This document shows, one piece after another, positions 26,247 to 36,391 of a stretch of DNA of 57,782 bases. The notes under the pieces were generated by a model that was not told where the DNA came from, searched no databases, and saw nothing but the letters and a program-made list of their open reading frames with translations. The stretch covers positions 1-57,782 of the forward strand of contig NZ_AULT01000044.1 in NCBI RefSeq assembly GCF_000422425.1, in the 5' to 3' direction. This stretch comes from Oceanospirillum beijerinckii DSM 7166. GTDB lineage: Bacteria > Pseudomonadota > Gammaproteobacteria > Pseudomonadales > Halomonadaceae. Both the position numbers and the translations under genes were made by a program. How positions within the stretch are numbered: the stretch's first letter is position 1; every line of letters begins with the position of its first letter.

Positions 26247-27089
26247 TTAGTTTGCGTGGCCGATCAGCTTACGCAGCTCAACCAGAATGCTATCACCCTC
26301 TTCCACCGGCAGACCATCTTCGGCCAGCTCGTTGTTACGGGTAACACCATCAACACTGCCCAGATCGGACAGATATTGCAGAATCTCCAGCGGCTTCACT
26401 TCTGCCAGCAGGTCTTTGTCATTCCACAGGCTCAGGAAAGCGATAATACCGTAAGCGCCCCAGTTGGATACGTCAGCAATCAGCAGCTCGTCCACACATG
26501 TCGCCGAGGCCATAATATCCAGATCTTTCAGCGCTTCAGAGATATTACCCATGCCGATCTCATTGCCACCATCGCCAATGGCAATGGTGGGACACTTGGC
26601 ATTTTTCACGAAGGTGTCAAAGCAGGCAGTGCGCTCGCTGATGCTCTCACCACGCATATTGTAGTAACCACCATCAGCGGCCTGACCTGGACGTTCGATA
26701 GACAGCACCGCATCCGGGTGGTAGTTGTACAGCGCCTGGAACGCTTCCAGCTTACGCTCCTGATGCTCACCAACACGGATCTCATGAACACGAAAATCTG
26801 CCATCAGCTTTTGTGAAACCGGAGGACCGCATACGATTACCGGAGTTGCACCCAGTGTTTCCAGTGCGCGATACAGAGCAATCGCACCTACAGGGCCATC
26901 AGTCTCAAAGGTATCGACCACCGGGAAACCAGTGCCGATCAGTACGTGGCCTTTACATTTGTTCAACACACGGGCCGCACGCAGGTAGTAACCCGTCGCC
27001 AGTGCCGGTTGGACGGTTTTCATGCCACGCAGATTGCGGGACACCAGCAGATCTTCAATCTGCTTGGAAAGGGCTGCTTCGTTAATCAT
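26247..27089 (-). CDS. D-glutamate cyclase-like protein, C-terminal-type domain (DUF4392)
   Basis: A 280-residue protein matching the DUF4392 family, which forms the C-terminal half of mammalian mitochondrial D-glutamate cyclase (DGLUCY). Recognisable parts are GHVLIGTGFPVVDTFETDGP, LSIERPGQAADGGYYNMRGE and TIAIGDGGNEIGMGNI. The start at 27089 (MINEAALSK) is preferred over an upstream in-frame codon. It is the last gene of the operon that begins with the DUF1445 gene, with pxpCBA between. The two halves of the eukaryotic enzyme are therefore encoded separately here. Direct catalysis by this half alone is not established. Confidence 0.82.
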   Translation of the reverse strand: MINEAALSKQIEDLLVSRNLRGMKTVQPALATGYYLRAARVLNKCKGHVLIGTGFPVVDTFETDGPVGAIALYRALETLGATPVIVCGPPVSQKLMADFRVHEIRVGEHQERKLEAFQALYNYHPDAVLSIERPGQAADGGYYNMRGESISERTACFDTFVKNAKCPTIAIGDGGNEIGMGNISEALKDLDIMASATCVDELLIADVSNWGAYGIIAFLSLWNDKDLLAEVKPLEILQYLSDLGSVDGVTRNNELAEDGLPVEEGDSILVELRKLIGHAN

Positions 27090-27194
27090 TATTTTTACCC
27101 AACATGCCAAAGCATGCCTTATTGCTAATTTTATAAATCGCTAGAAACGTTAGAAAACGTTCTCGCCTACAGGCGCGACGTTCAAAATGGTCGA

Positions 27195-28178
27195 TTAGCT
27201 GATCGCTTCAGGCTGAATACGCTCAAAATGGGCATGAGCCAGACAATGCAGGTTGTGCGCATCGTCTATGGTGATCTCTTCAAATGACACACGAGAGCCC
27301 GGCAACAGCTGCGCCATACGGGCCGTATCCAGTGAGATCATAGAGCCGATTTTGGGATAACCCCCGATGGTTTGGCGATCATTCAGCAGCACGATAGGCT
27401 GACCGTCGGCAGGAATCTGAATCGCACCGTGACAGATACCTTCCGACAGAATACCGTCGATAGAAGGCTTTACTTCCGGGCCTTCCAGACGGTAACCCAT
27501 GCGATCCGCACGATCCGTGACCTTGTACTCGCTGCTAAAAAATACACGCTTCTGGTAATCACTGAACGCATGTTGCTGATAACCGGTAATGACACGCAGT
27601 GTGATCTGGTCGGAGTAATCTGGACGATACGCTTCCGGCAGACGGAAGGTTTGTGCAGGCTTTACCGCAGCACACTTCAGGTAATCACCCTGCTGCAGCT
27701 TTTCACCGTTCAGACCACCGATACCTTCACGGGTCACGGTCGCGCTACTGGAGAAGCTGTGTTCCACCTGGAAACCACCGGCTACCGCCAAATAACCCCG
27801 CGCGCCCAAGGCTGAGAAACCCACTTCAATCTGATCACCCGCTTTAACCGGATGTGCATGCCAACGATCCTGTTCCTGACCATTAATCTTCAGTGGCATT
27901 TCTGCACCGGTCAGTACAATCCAGGTATCCACTTCCGCAGTCAGTACCAGACCACCGATACTCACTTCCAGCGCCGTAGCATTCAGCTCATTGCCTAGCA
28001 GACGGTTAGCCCATTTAAACGCCTGACTATCCAGCGGACCGCCGGTCGTCAAACCGATTCTATGGTGACCCAAACGACCGGCATCCTGAATCAGGGTTAA
28101 CAGTCCCGGTTGCTGCACCTTAAAGCCACTGTTGGCTTGGTTAGACTGACTTGCTAGACTGGATTGATTGGTACTCAT
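27195..28178 (-). CDS. pxpC: 5-oxoprolinase subunit PxpC (biotin-dependent carboxyltransferase-like)
   Basis: A 327-residue PxpC/KipA homologue. It has the family opening GLLTLIQDAGRLGHHRIGLT, then GGPLDSQAFKWANRLLGN, and the late MGYRLEGP and GAIQIPADGQPIVLLNDRQT segments. Its ATG overlaps the pxpB stop as ATGA, with GGAGG upstream. With PxpA and PxpB it forms the ATP-dependent 5-oxoprolinase that opens 5-oxoproline to glutamate. About 20 extra residues precede the usual start of the family. Confidence 0.93.
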   Translation of the reverse strand: MSTNQSSLASQSNQANSGFKVQQPGLLTLIQDAGRLGHHRIGLTTGGPLDSQAFKWANRLLGNELNATALEVSIGGLVLTAEVDTWIVLTGAEMPLKINGQEQDRWHAHPVKAGDQIEVGFSALGARGYLAVAGGFQVEHSFSSSATVTREGIGGLNGEKLQQGDYLKCAAVKPAQTFRLPEAYRPDYSDQITLRVITGYQQHAFSDYQKRVFFSSEYKVTDRADRMGYRLEGPEVKPSIDGILSEGICHGAIQIPADGQPIVLLNDRQTIGGYPKIGSMISLDTARMAQLLPGSRVSFEEITIDDAHNLHCLAHAHFERIQPEAIS

Positions 28179-28903
28179 AGCTCACCTCCCAAGGCCAGGA
28201 ATTCGTCCCGGTCGATGGGATTAAATTTGATACGATCACCCACTTGCACCGGCATGGTCGGTTCGGCTTCAGGATCAAACATACGGGTTGGGCACAGACC
28301 AATCAGATTCCAACCACCCGGAGATACCGCGGGATAAACCGCAGTTTGACGATCAGCAATCGCTACCGCACCACGAGGTACTTTTTGGCGGGGCGTCGAC
28401 AGACGAGGCGCTGCAATGCGAGTATCAACCTCTCCCAGATAAGCAAAACCGGGAGCAAAGCCGATAGCATAAACGCGATATTCGGTTTCGCTATGCAGCT
28501 TGATCACTTCTTCTACGCTCAGCTCAGCACGCTTGGCTAAGCCTTCCAGATCGGGACCGGATTCGGTGCTGTAATACGCTGGCAGTGTCACTAACTGGCC
28601 CTCTGCACTGGCTGCATTACCCAGTGACGCCAGCAAGGGACGGATACGGTTTTTCACTTCCAGATGATCCACCAGCATCAGGTTATAGATCACCAGCAGA
28701 GATGCATAGGAAGGCACCATATCAATCAGTTTATCGCCCAGCTCTTCCTGCAGAATGGTCACCGCTTGTTGTACACGGGCAGACACTTCTGGGCTGGTTT
28801 TGTCGCCAAAATAGATGATCAGGGCATTTTCACCAGCCACTTCAATACGAAGTCCCGCTTCAGCACTTTGATCAATCTGGCTTGAGGTTTTCTTTGTTGC
28901 CAT
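28175..28903 (-). CDS. pxpB: 5-oxoprolinase subunit PxpB (KipI-like)
   Basis: A 242-residue PxpB/KipI homologue. The N-terminal domain has ALIIYFGD and MVPSYASLLVIYN; the C-terminal cyclophilin-like domain has YAIGFAPGFAYLGEVD, LSTPRQKVPRGAVAIADRQT and SPGGWNLIGLCPTRMFDP. GAGGCG precedes the ATG. It acts in one complex with PxpC and PxpA, and overlaps pxpC by 4 nt. Confidence 0.94.
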   Translation of the reverse strand: MATKKTSSQIDQSAEAGLRIEVAGENALIIYFGDKTSPEVSARVQQAVTILQEELGDKLIDMVPSYASLLVIYNLMLVDHLEVKNRIRPLLASLGNAASAEGQLVTLPAYYSTESGPDLEGLAKRAELSVEEVIKLHSETEYRVYAIGFAPGFAYLGEVDTRIAAPRLSTPRQKVPRGAVAIADRQTAVYPAVSPGGWNLIGLCPTRMFDPEAEPTMPVQVGDRIKFNPIDRDEFLALGGEL

Positions 28904-28933
28904 ATTTACGCCTCTATCCTTAAATCCGCCGGA

Positions 28934-29668
28934 TCAGCTCTGGATCAACTGACGAATTTCCTGAATGGCGTTGACACCGTCCATATTGTCGCCATGAACA
29001 CACAGGGTGTCGGCACGCAGAGTCAGGGTATGGCCGCTAACGGTGGTTACGGTGCCCTGCTCTTTCAGCTGCTTAACCTGTGCCAGCATCTTGTCTTTGG
29101 TGTGTACTGCGCCTGGCTTAGTACGCGCCAGCAGCTTGCCATCATCGTCGTAACAACGGTCAGCAAAGATCTCAAACAACAGTTCAATGCCTGCTGCTTT
29201 GGCTTCTTCCAGATGAGTTTCTGCGTTTGGCGTGCTTTGCAGCATCAAAACAACCGGACGGTGGTATTCAGCAATCGCTGCCATAATGGTGGCGCGTACC
29301 GACGCATCCGCCATCATATCGTTGTACATTGCACCGTGAGGTTTCACGTAGCTCAGGGTCAGACCTTGCGTGGCTGCCATACCGTCAATGGCTGCAATCT
29401 GATACTGCACCATGGCTTTCAGCTCAGCCGCCGAAACCTTCATGCTACGACGACCAAAACCCACCAGATCCGGGTAGCCTGGGTGCGCACCGATAGTCAC
29501 GCCATTTTCTTTCGCCATCGCCAGGGTTTTCTGCAGTACCAGAGGGTCACCGGCATGGAAACCACAAGCGATATTGGCCTGATCGATATGCGGCATTACC
29601 GCCTCATCCAATCCCATCTTCCAGGAACCGAAACTTTCACCCAGATCGCAGTTTAATTTCAAAGTCAT
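28934..29668 (-). CDS. pxpA: 5-oxoprolinase subunit PxpA (LamB/YcsF family)
   Basis: A 244-residue LamB/YcsF protein, the usual length. Typical segments: LNCDLGESFGSWKMG, ANIACGFHAGDPLVLQKTLA, GAHPGYPDLVGFGRR and YVKPHGAMYNDM. These carry the family's acidic and histidine residues of the active site. AAGGAG precedes the ATG. It lies 10 nt behind the DUF1445 gene and supplies the catalytic part of the 5-oxoprolinase complex. Confidence 0.95.
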   Translation of the reverse strand: MTLKLNCDLGESFGSWKMGLDEAVMPHIDQANIACGFHAGDPLVLQKTLAMAKENGVTIGAHPGYPDLVGFGRRSMKVSAAELKAMVQYQIAAIDGMAATQGLTLSYVKPHGAMYNDMMADASVRATIMAAIAEYHRPVVLMLQSTPNAETHLEEAKAAGIELLFEIFADRCYDDDGKLLARTKPGAVHTKDKMLAQVKQLKEQGTVTTVSGHTLTLRADTLCVHGDNMDGVNAIQEIRQLIQS

Positions 29669-29678
29669 AACGGGCTCC

Positions 29679-30467
29679 TTAAAGTACGGCCAGACGGCTG
29701 TTTGGCAGATCAGTAATCAGCATATGACCCGGGCTATGAGTAATACAGATCGGTGGCTTAGCACATTCAATGGCGACCTGAGGGGTTACACCACAGGCCC
29801 AGAACACAGGCACTTCACCTTCTTTGATGGTGACCGCATCACCAAAATCAGGATTATTGATATCAGAGATACCGATCTGAGCCGGATCACCAAAGTGCAG
29901 TGGCGCACCGTGAACAGATGGGAAACGGGTACAGATCTGAATCGCACGAATCGCATCTGCCGGTTTCATCGGACGCATACTCACCACCGTCGTACCGCTA
30001 AAGCGACCTGCCGGACGACATTCAATATTGGTTCGGTACATCGGCACGTTCACACCTTCGGTGATATTACGTACTTCCAAACCGTCAGCGATCAGGGCTT
30101 CTTCAAAGGAGAAAGAACAGCCCAGCAGGAAGGTGACAAAGTCATCCCGCCAGTAGTCTTTAACATCGGTCACTTCTTTAACCAGTGTACCGTTTTCATA
30201 GATGCGGTATTTAGGGATATCAGTACGGATATCCACATCCTGGCCCAGATCCGGCAGCATAAAATCACCCGGTTGGCTGGACATACCGACAATTGGACAC
30301 GGCTTAGGGTTCAGCTGACAGAACTGCAGAAACTCATTGGCCCACTCTTTTGGCATAATGGCCAGATTGCCCTGGACAAATCCCTGAGCAAAACCGGACG
30401 TATTACCGGTGAACTCACCACTTCGAATCTGTTGACGTATTTCAAAAGGCGTCATTTCTGCGCTCAT
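29679..30467 (-). CDS. D-glutamate cyclase-like / putative hydro-lyase (DUF1445)
   Basis: A 262-residue DUF1445 protein, long annotated as putative hydro-lyase and homologous to the N-terminal half of mammalian D-glutamate cyclase. Landmarks: [34 protein letters not shown] with a conserved cysteine, [15 protein letters not shown], and the end [15 protein letters not shown] precedes the ATG. It is the first gene of a five-gene operon (DUF1445, pxpA, pxpB, pxpC, DUF4392) whose products would turn D-glutamate into 5-oxoproline and then glutamate. Confidence 0.9.
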   Translation of the reverse strand: MSAEMTPFEIRQQIRSGEFTGNTSGFAQGFVQGNLAIMPKEWANEFLQFCQLNPKPCPIVGMSSQPGDFMLPDLGQDVDIRTDIPKYRIYENGTLVKEVTDVKDYWRDDFVTFLLGCSFSFEEALIADGLEVRNITEGVNVPMYRTNIECRPAGRFSGTTVVSMRPMKPADAIRAIQICTRFPSVHGAPLHFGDPAQIGISDINNPDFGDAVTIKEGEVPVFWACGVTPQVAIECAKPPICITHSPGHMLITDLPNSRLAVL

Positions 30468-30759
30468 GTAAACCCCTTACTCTCTTTAAATGGCATCCCG
30501 CTGTTAAAATTGCATTCCGAAATCCCTTTAACCCTTACAAAGCATACGCTATAAGCAGGAATCATCGGACAAACTTCCTTAAGGCGAGCAGAAACACGAA
30601 CCTAAGCCCGTGTTCCTTAGAATTTGGTTTGGATGGAATCAGTTTGATCTGGCTGGCAAATAAAATTAAAACCGAACGGACTGATAACCAACCTCTATCA
30701 AGTCTCACTACTGACTAAGTGATCGCTTTTTAAAGCGCATCACTTATGAATCATTAGCA

Positions 30760-30951
30760 TCAGCTGTTTTGCTTAGCCATCCATTGGTCCACCACATCGC
30801 GGCTATTGGCAAAAAATACGATACGCGGTGTTGGGCTCACTGTACCGTTAAAATCTACCGTACGTCGGTATACCCACCAACTGTTGTTATCCAGTTTGAC
30901 AACTTCATCAACGTAGGTTTTTTGCTGGACTTTCTGCAATGGACTCATCAT
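30760..30951 (-). CDS. Small protein of unknown function
   Basis: A 63-residue product with two possible ATGs side by side. It contains NNSWWVYRRTVDFNGTVS and ends VVDQWMAKQNS; the aromatic, charged pattern looks like a genuine small folded protein, not a chance frame. The ribosome site is weak (GTGAGC). No family is recognised, and flanking gaps of about 290 and 200 bp show no other gene. Confidence 0.5.
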   Translation of the reverse strand: MMSPLQKVQQKTYVDEVVKLDNNSWWVYRRTVDFNGTVSPTPRIVFFANSRDVVDQWMAKQNS

Positions 30952-31152
30952 GGCAAGCTCACTTTTATTCTACGGCCTTTTGGGAAGACCTTATGACTTA
31001 GCAGTATATAAAAGCCATTCTTGACCTAGACGCTGAAACTGTCCAATGAATAAATATAAGCATATCTGATAGAGAAAATCTATCAGATAGAATATCACTT
31101 AATTAAGACCTATCTACCCCTTGTTACAGAGTAAAAGCCTACTGATAGCACT

Positions 31153-31953
31153 TTAAAAGGAAAGATCACTGCTCAGGTATTGCTGCCACTGACGCTCATA
31201 ATCCAGCATCTGTTGGTGTTTTCTGGCCTGTTCGTGCTCTTGCTTATCTCTGTCACTCGCAAACGGCCCTGTGCGACACAAAGCACAGTATCCCTTATTC
31301 AGATATTTAGCTTTACTGAGCCTATCTCCCAATAGATTCTCAGCCTTAGGACCCCAAACATAGGTAATTCCCTTAGTGTCTTTAACATGCTTGTCTCGGT
31401 CTACATTACGGATGCGGTAACCCGGGAATCTTTCAATATCAAATGGCATAGAACCGTAATAATGCAGTTTGGTATTCTGAATCAGTGAAGTTTCGATACT
31501 CCATTCCCGATAAGGCTTAACATCTTTAGAGGTGATATAGCATAGCCCAGCGCCGTCTGGGTCCAGAAAATGCTCGACTGAATTCAGTAAGAAAGTGCGC
31601 AGTAACGCTCGATTTAAAGCATTCAAACCAAAGCCACCGCATTTTTGCTCAAACTCTTCCCGTGAATTAAAACCCGGTAACAGAGGGAACTGAAAAATCA
31701 CCAGATCAAAACTGTTTTTTGTGAGCTTGCCCCAGCTATCTGTCCGAGTGACATCAAATCCCGTTAACACAGAGCACTGCTCATTACAAAGCTCCCGGTA
31801 GTGCTGATCACCGTATTTCTGTACCAGCTCAGCCAGCTGGTCATAAACCGTTGCAGTCAACTGTTGGGGTTGATGATATTTAAGCAGGGAAGCAGAAAAA
31901 GACAGGTCACCATCACCGACGGTCAGGATGCGCCACTGGGGATCGATATACAT
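31153..31953 (-). CDS. BMT5-like Rossmann methyltransferase with C-terminal zinc-finger-like motif (DUF2431 family)
   Basis: A 266-residue protein whose N-terminus RILTVGDGDLSFSASLLKYH (residues 8-27) matches the SAM-binding loop of the BMT5/DUF2431 family; yeast BMT5 makes the N3-methyluridine in 25S rRNA. The next conserved place is FDLVIFQFPLLPG. Near the C-terminus GYCALCRTGPF followed by H-x5-H spacing (EHEQARKH) suggests a zinc finger, which could help RNA binding. A bacterial role is not known to me. It is a single gene between the 63-residue ORF and ppsA, shielded from ppsA by a terminator. Confidence 0.75.
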   Translation of the reverse strand: MYIDPQWRILTVGDGDLSFSASLLKYHQPQQLTATVYDQLAELVQKYGDQHYRELCNEQCSVLTGFDVTRTDSWGKLTKNSFDLVIFQFPLLPGFNSREEFEQKCGGFGLNALNRALLRTFLLNSVEHFLDPDGAGLCYITSKDVKPYREWSIETSLIQNTKLHYYGSMPFDIERFPGYRIRNVDRDKHVKDTKGITYVWGPKAENLLGDRLSKAKYLNKGYCALCRTGPFASDRDKQEHEQARKHQQMLDYERQWQQYLSSDLSF

Positions 31954-32025
31954 GGGGCTATTAATCTCACAGATAAATCAGACGCGGAATTATATCAGGA
32001 CACGGGCGTCACTATACAAGACCGA

Positions 32026-32068
32026 CTAAAAAGCCGGTACAGAGAGACTGTACCGGCTTGGATTTTTT
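32026..32068 (-). terminator. Terminator of ppsA
   Basis: AAGCCGGTACAG (32031-32042) and CTGTACCGGCTT (32048-32059) form a 12-bp stem with a 5-nt loop. On the minus strand it runs into TTTTTA just after ppsA; the plus side also has a T-run. Confidence 0.85.
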
Positions 32069-32108
32069 GCTATCAGAAAGAAAAGTTAAAAACTTACTCT
32101 TTCTCTTA

Positions 32109-34472
32109 TTATTTCTCTGCCAGCATAAACCAGGTTTCCATCACCGCATCCGGATTCAGGGAAACGCTGTCGATCCCCTCTTCCATCAGCCATTTGGCAA
32201 GATCCGGGTGATCGGAAGGCCCCTGACCACAAATACCGACATACTTGTTGGCTTTCTTACAAGCACTGATAGCCATATGCAGCAGAGCTTTAACCGCTGG
32301 GTTACGCTCATCAAACAGATGGGCTACGATACCAGAGTCACGGTCCAGACCCAGTGTCAGCTGAGTCAGATCGTTAGAACCGATCGAGAAACCGTCGAAG
32401 TAATCCAGGAACTGATCTGCCAACAGAGCATTCGCAGGCAGTTCACACATCATGATGACACGCAGATCGTTCTCTCCACGCTTCAGGCCGTTCTCGGCCA
32501 GCAGGTCGATCACTTCACGGGCTTCACCCAGCGTACGAACGAATGGCACCATGATCTCAACATTGGTCAGGCCCATTTCGTCACGCACGCGCTTCAGGGC
32601 ACGACATTCCAGCTCGAAACAGCTGCGGAAAGATTCAGAGATATAACGGGACGCACCACGGAAGCCCAGCATAGGGTTCTCTTCTGCTGGCTCGTACAGC
32701 TTACCGCCGATCAGGTTACCGTATTCATTCGACTTAAAGTCAGACAGGCGTACGATCACCTTCTTCGGGTAGAAGGCAGCAGCCAGTGTGGAGATACCTT
32801 CCACCAGCTTCTGCACGTAGAAGTCCACCGGGCTTTCGTAACCGGCAATACGGCTACCGATGCTGCGCTGCAGATCAGGTGACAGGGAATCGAAATCCAT
32901 CAGGGCTTTCGGGTGTACACCGATCATGCGGTTGATAATGAATTCCAGACGGGCCAGACCCACACCTTCGTTCGGCAGACTGGCAAAGCTGAATGCACGA
33001 TCCGGGTTACCCACGTTCATCATAATCTTGAATGGGATCGGCGGCATGGAGTCTACGTTGTTGGTCAGCTTTTCAAAGTCCAGATCACCAGCATAGATAA
33101 AGCCAGTATCACCTTCCGCACAGGATACCGTCACAGACTGACCGGTCGCCAGGTGCTCTGTCGCATCACCACAACCGACTACGGCAGGAATACCCAGCTC
33201 ACGGGCGATAATCGCTGCGTGACAGGTACGGCCACCACGGTTGGTTACGATAGCAGATGCACGTTTCATAACAGGCTCCCAATCCGGGTCTGTCATATCG
33301 GTTACCAGTACATCACCGGGTTGAACCTGATCCATCTCATCGGTGCTGTGAATCACTCGTACCGGACCTTTACCAATACGCTGACCAATGGAACGGCCTT
33401 CAACCAGTACTTCACCGCGTTCCTTCAGCAGGTAACGCTCCATTACATTGGAATCACTGCGGCTCTTAACGGTTTCAGGACGAGCCTGTACGATGTACAG
33501 CTTGCCGTCGTCGCCGTCTTTTGCCCATTCGATGTCCATTGGACGACCGTAGTGCTGCTCGATGATGACCGCCTGACGTGCCAGATCCATCACTTCCTCG
33601 TCAGTGATACAGAAACGACGGCGCTCTGCAGCATCAACTTCGACGGTTTCAACGGACTTACCGGCTTCTGCCGCTTCGCCGTAAACCATCTTGATCATCT
33701 TGCTGCCCAGATTACGACGCAATACTGCAAAACGATCCGCAGCCAGTGTTGGCTTGTGTACATAGAATTCATCAGGGTTTACCGCACCCTGTACTACGGT
33801 TTCACCCAGACCATAAGACGCAGTGACAAATACCGCATCACGGAAACCAGACTCTGTATCCAAGGTAAACATAACACCACTGGAGCCGGTTTCACTGCGT
33901 ACCATCTTCTGGATACCCGCAGACAGAGCGACCAGCGCATGGTCAAAACCCTGATGCTCACGATAAGAGATGGCACGGTCATTAAACAGAGAAGCAAAAA
34001 CTTCTTTTACTGCAATACGAATATTGTCCAGGCCATGAATATTCAGGAAGGTTTCCTGCTGACCGGCAAAAGAGGCATCCGGCAAATCTTCTGCAGTCGC
34101 GGAAGAACGTACCGCCACTTTCAGATTCTCATTACCGTCCATCAGTTGTGCGTACGCCTCTTCCAAAGCGGTTTCCAGCGCTGGAGGAAATGGTGTCTCC
34201 AGAATCCAGCCACGAATTAACGCACCCGTTTTGGTCAGCGCGTTAACGTCGTCCACATCCAGTTTTGCCAATTCGGCGTTAATGCGGTCAGCCAGACCTT
34301 CATGGTTCAGGAATTCACGATAAGCATGAGCGGTCGTTGCAAAACCACCAGGAACGGTAACACCTGCACCTGCCAGATTGCTGATCATTTCACCTAATGA
34401 TGCGTTTTTACCACCAACATGCTCAACATCCTGCATGCCAAGCTGATCGAACCACGCGATGTATGCGTTCAA
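32109..34472 (-). CDS. ppsA: Phosphoenolpyruvate synthase
   Basis: A 787-residue enzyme that makes phosphoenolpyruvate from pyruvate and ATP in gluconeogenesis. The sequence follows E. coli PpsA closely: an N-terminal ATP-grasp domain ([32 protein letters not shown]), the phosphohistidine in [20 protein letters not shown], and the C-terminal barrel ending in [15 protein letters not shown] with the catalytic cysteine. The TTG at 34472 is chosen because GGGGAG lies upstream; a TTG at 34517 would add 15 residues. It is divergent from ppsR, which controls its activity. A strong terminator follows. Confidence 0.96.
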   Translation of the reverse strand: MNAYIAWFDQLGMQDVEHVGGKNASLGEMISNLAGAGVTVPGGFATTAHAYREFLNHEGLADRINAELAKLDVDDVNALTKTGALIRGWILETPFPPALETALEEAYAQLMDGNENLKVAVRSSATAEDLPDASFAGQQETFLNIHGLDNIRIAVKEVFASLFNDRAISYREHQGFDHALVALSAGIQKMVRSETGSSGVMFTLDTESGFRDAVFVTASYGLGETVVQGAVNPDEFYVHKPTLAADRFAVLRRNLGSKMIKMVYGEAAEAGKSVETVEVDAAERRRFCITDEEVMDLARQAVIIEQHYGRPMDIEWAKDGDDGKLYIVQARPETVKSRSDSNVMERYLLKERGEVLVEGRSIGQRIGKGPVRVIHSTDEMDQVQPGDVLVTDMTDPDWEPVMKRASAIVTNRGGRTCHAAIIARELGIPAVVGCGDATEHLATGQSVTVSCAEGDTGFIYAGDLDFEKLTNNVDSMPPIPFKIMMNVGNPDRAFSFASLPNEGVGLARLEFIINRMIGVHPKALMDFDSLSPDLQRSIGSRIAGYESPVDFYVQKLVEGISTLAAAFYPKKVIVRLSDFKSNEYGNLIGGKLYEPAEENPMLGFRGASRYISESFRSCFELECRALKRVRDEMGLTNVEIMVPFVRTLGEAREVIDLLAENGLKRGENDLRVIMMCELPANALLADQFLDYFDGFSIGSNDLTQLTLGLDRDSGIVAHLFDERNPAVKALLHMAISACKKANKYVGICGQGPSDHPDLAKWLMEEGIDSVSLNPDAVMETWFMLAEK

Positions 34473-34562
34473 CTTAATTCTCCCCTGCGCTTGCTTTTCA
34501 GACGAATTCTTCGACAATAACTTAATAATTTTCCTAATGATACCATGAAGTTGCAGACGATT

Positions 34563-35390
34563 ATGAAACGTACCGCTTTTTTTATTTCAGATGGCACCGG
34601 CATCACGGTTGAGGCTCTGGGAAGAAGCCTGCTCGGACAGTTTGAGCATACTGAATTTGTTTATGTCATTAAACCCTTTGTCGATACGGTGGAAAAAGCC
34701 GAACGCCTGGTTGCTCAGATCAATGAAGTCGCGAACCTTGATGGCATTCGCCCGGTTGTAGTCGACACCATTGTCGATAAAAAGGTCCGTGAGGCCCTGA
34801 GAAATGCAAATGCCTTTACTCTGGATATTTTCTCTACTTTTCTCGCGCCTCTGGAAGAGGAATTGGGTTCAGCGTCCTCTTATAGCGTGGGTAAATCCCA
34901 CTCAATAAAAGAAGATGATAAGGTTTACAAAGACCGTATCGATTCTGTGCACTATGCAATTGATAACGATGACGGCGGCAGAACGCGCCATTACGACAAG
35001 GCAGATATTATCCTGATTGGACCATCACGCAGTGGTAAAACGCCGACCTGCCTCTATATGGCACTGCAGTTTGGCATTCGTGCTGCAAACTATCCCCTAA
35101 CGGAGGAGGATTTTGAATACGGTGAACTGCCCAAGGCTCTGAAACAGCATAAGCATAAGCTTTACGGCCTGACCATTGACCCCATGCGTTTGGCTGCAAT
35201 TCGTAATGAACGTAAACCAGACAGTCGCTATGCGTCCATGAAACAGTGTGATCAGGAAGTAGCTGAAGCAGAGCTGCTGTACCAGCGTTACGGCATCCCT
35301 TACATCAATACCACCCACTTCTCGATTGAGGAGATTTCCACACGCATGATGGATGAAGCAGGTATTGAGCGCCGGGCAGCTCCAAAGTAA
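34563..35390 (+). CDS. ppsR: PEP synthase regulatory kinase/pyrophosphorylase
   Basis: A 275-residue DUF299 protein that switches PEP synthase on and off by ADP-dependent phosphorylation and phosphate-dependent dephosphorylation. It begins [20 protein letters not shown] and has the P-loop GPSRSGKT at 153-160, with [12 protein letters not shown] after it and [16 protein letters not shown] near the end. The ATG at 34563 fits the family start; one at 34545 would add six residues. It is divergent from ppsA, 90 bp away, an arrangement common in proteobacteria. Confidence 0.95.
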   Translation: MKRTAFFISDGTGITVEALGRSLLGQFEHTEFVYVIKPFVDTVEKAERLVAQINEVANLDGIRPVVVDTIVDKKVREALRNANAFTLDIFSTFLAPLEEELGSASSYSVGKSHSIKEDDKVYKDRIDSVHYAIDNDDGGRTRHYDKADIILIGPSRSGKTPTCLYMALQFGIRAANYPLTEEDFEYGELPKALKQHKHKLYGLTIDPMRLAAIRNERKPDSRYASMKQCDQEVAEAELLYQRYGIPYINTTHFSIEEISTRMMDEAGIERRAAPK

Positions 35391-35479
35391 CAAAACAAAG
35401 CGGAATCAACAGATTATCCAAAACAGCGCCTTATTAATCTTAACCGCTTTTATATTAGCAGCTAAGATATTACACGATA

Positions 35480-35511
35480 TACCGTCAAGCGGAACGCTGA
35501 CGGTTTTTTTT
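35480..35511 (+). terminator. Terminator of ppsR, overlapping the end of the convergent methyltransferase gene
   Basis: ACCGTCA and TGACGGT with an inner GCG/CGC form a hairpin followed by eight Ts. The same bases encode the last residues (KKNRQRSA) and stop of the gene on the other strand. Confidence 0.8.
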
Positions 35512-36126
35512 CACTACCAAGTGACGGAACTGTCCCGAAAGAAAAACACCTTCATCCGATACTTTTTTCAGCTTAGCCAATTGAAGATAAGGCTCTGCCT
35601 GACGCGTAATATCTGAAAACAGGATTCGAGTGAATAAGTTAGCCGCTTTACGTAAAAAACTGGCCTGCTGCCCTTCTGGAACAAACTTATCCATAATTGA
35701 GATCCGCCCCTCGGGTTTTAGCACTCGCTCGGCCTCTGTGATACAACCTTCAGGATCTGGCACTACGGCTAAAATAAGATGCAACAACACCAGATCAAAA
35801 TGCTCATCAGGAAAACTCATTTCCGAAGCATCCATGACCTCAATGTTTACCGACATATCTAACTGAGCAGCCTTTGATCTTAAGCGGCTCAACATTGAAG
35901 GTGTGATATCAATGGCCGTTATTTCTGCATCTGCAGGCAGTAATTCAAGATCGCCTCCGGTACCGGCTCCAACAATTAAAATTTTACTCTTTGGAGCGAT
36001 ATCCAACCTGTCAATGGCTTTTTTTCGGCTTTTCTGGAGCGCTGAAACCACCAGATCATAAATCGGCGTATATAACGAATACCGCAGCCGATTCAGCTTT
36101 AATCCACCTGAAATTTTCTTTTCCAT
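35485..36126 (-). CDS. Class I SAM-dependent methyltransferase (UbiE/PmtA-like)
   Basis: A 213-residue methyltransferase. SAM motif I is ILIVGAGTGGDLELLP (about residues 48-63), followed by ITAIDITPSMLSRLRSKA, and the UbiE-like FDLVLLHLILAVVPDPEGCI and AERVLKPEGRISIMDKF. The N-terminal YTPIYDLVVSALQKSR pattern is seen in small phospholipid or quinone methyltransferases. The ATG at 36126 has AGGAG upstream. Its last codons form part of the ppsR terminator. The substrate is unknown. Confidence 0.87.
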   Translation of the reverse strand: MEKKISGGLKLNRLRYSLYTPIYDLVVSALQKSRKKAIDRLDIAPKSKILIVGAGTGGDLELLPADAEITAIDITPSMLSRLRSKAAQLDMSVNIEVMDASEMSFPDEHFDLVLLHLILAVVPDPEGCITEAERVLKPEGRISIMDKFVPEGQQASFLRKAANLFTRILFSDITRQAEPYLQLAKLKKVSDEGVFLSGQFRHLVVKKNRQRSA

Positions 36127-36391
36127 TATCACTCCTGATTAGCCGAAGGAGGTCTGCACGGATCACCTGAATCTCACAGACGCTTTAAAGTCAAGGCTAT
36201 TAGTTAAGCAGCAACTATTCCACATCTGACTGATTTCAGTAAACCTTCCTATGAGTCGATAATACCCTTTCATAAGCTGTTGACGAGGAGATTCTGGGTC
36301 ATTGATTTGTAAAAATCATCAGTGAGGCTCATTCGCTTAAGCCCCTCAAGCACCCCATCAAAGGAGATAGCACTAGCGGAGCAGATAAGCA

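Noticed and set aside
29724-30554. Long plus-strand frames opposite the DUF1445, pxpA, pxpB and pxpC genes
   Set aside because: All are shadows of strongly supported minus-strand genes, with histidine- and threonine-rich meaningless translations.
32913-34220. A 435-codon plus-strand frame opposite ppsA
   Set aside because: It is a mirror frame of the highly conserved ppsA gene; its length comes from the codon bias of ppsA, not from its own coding.
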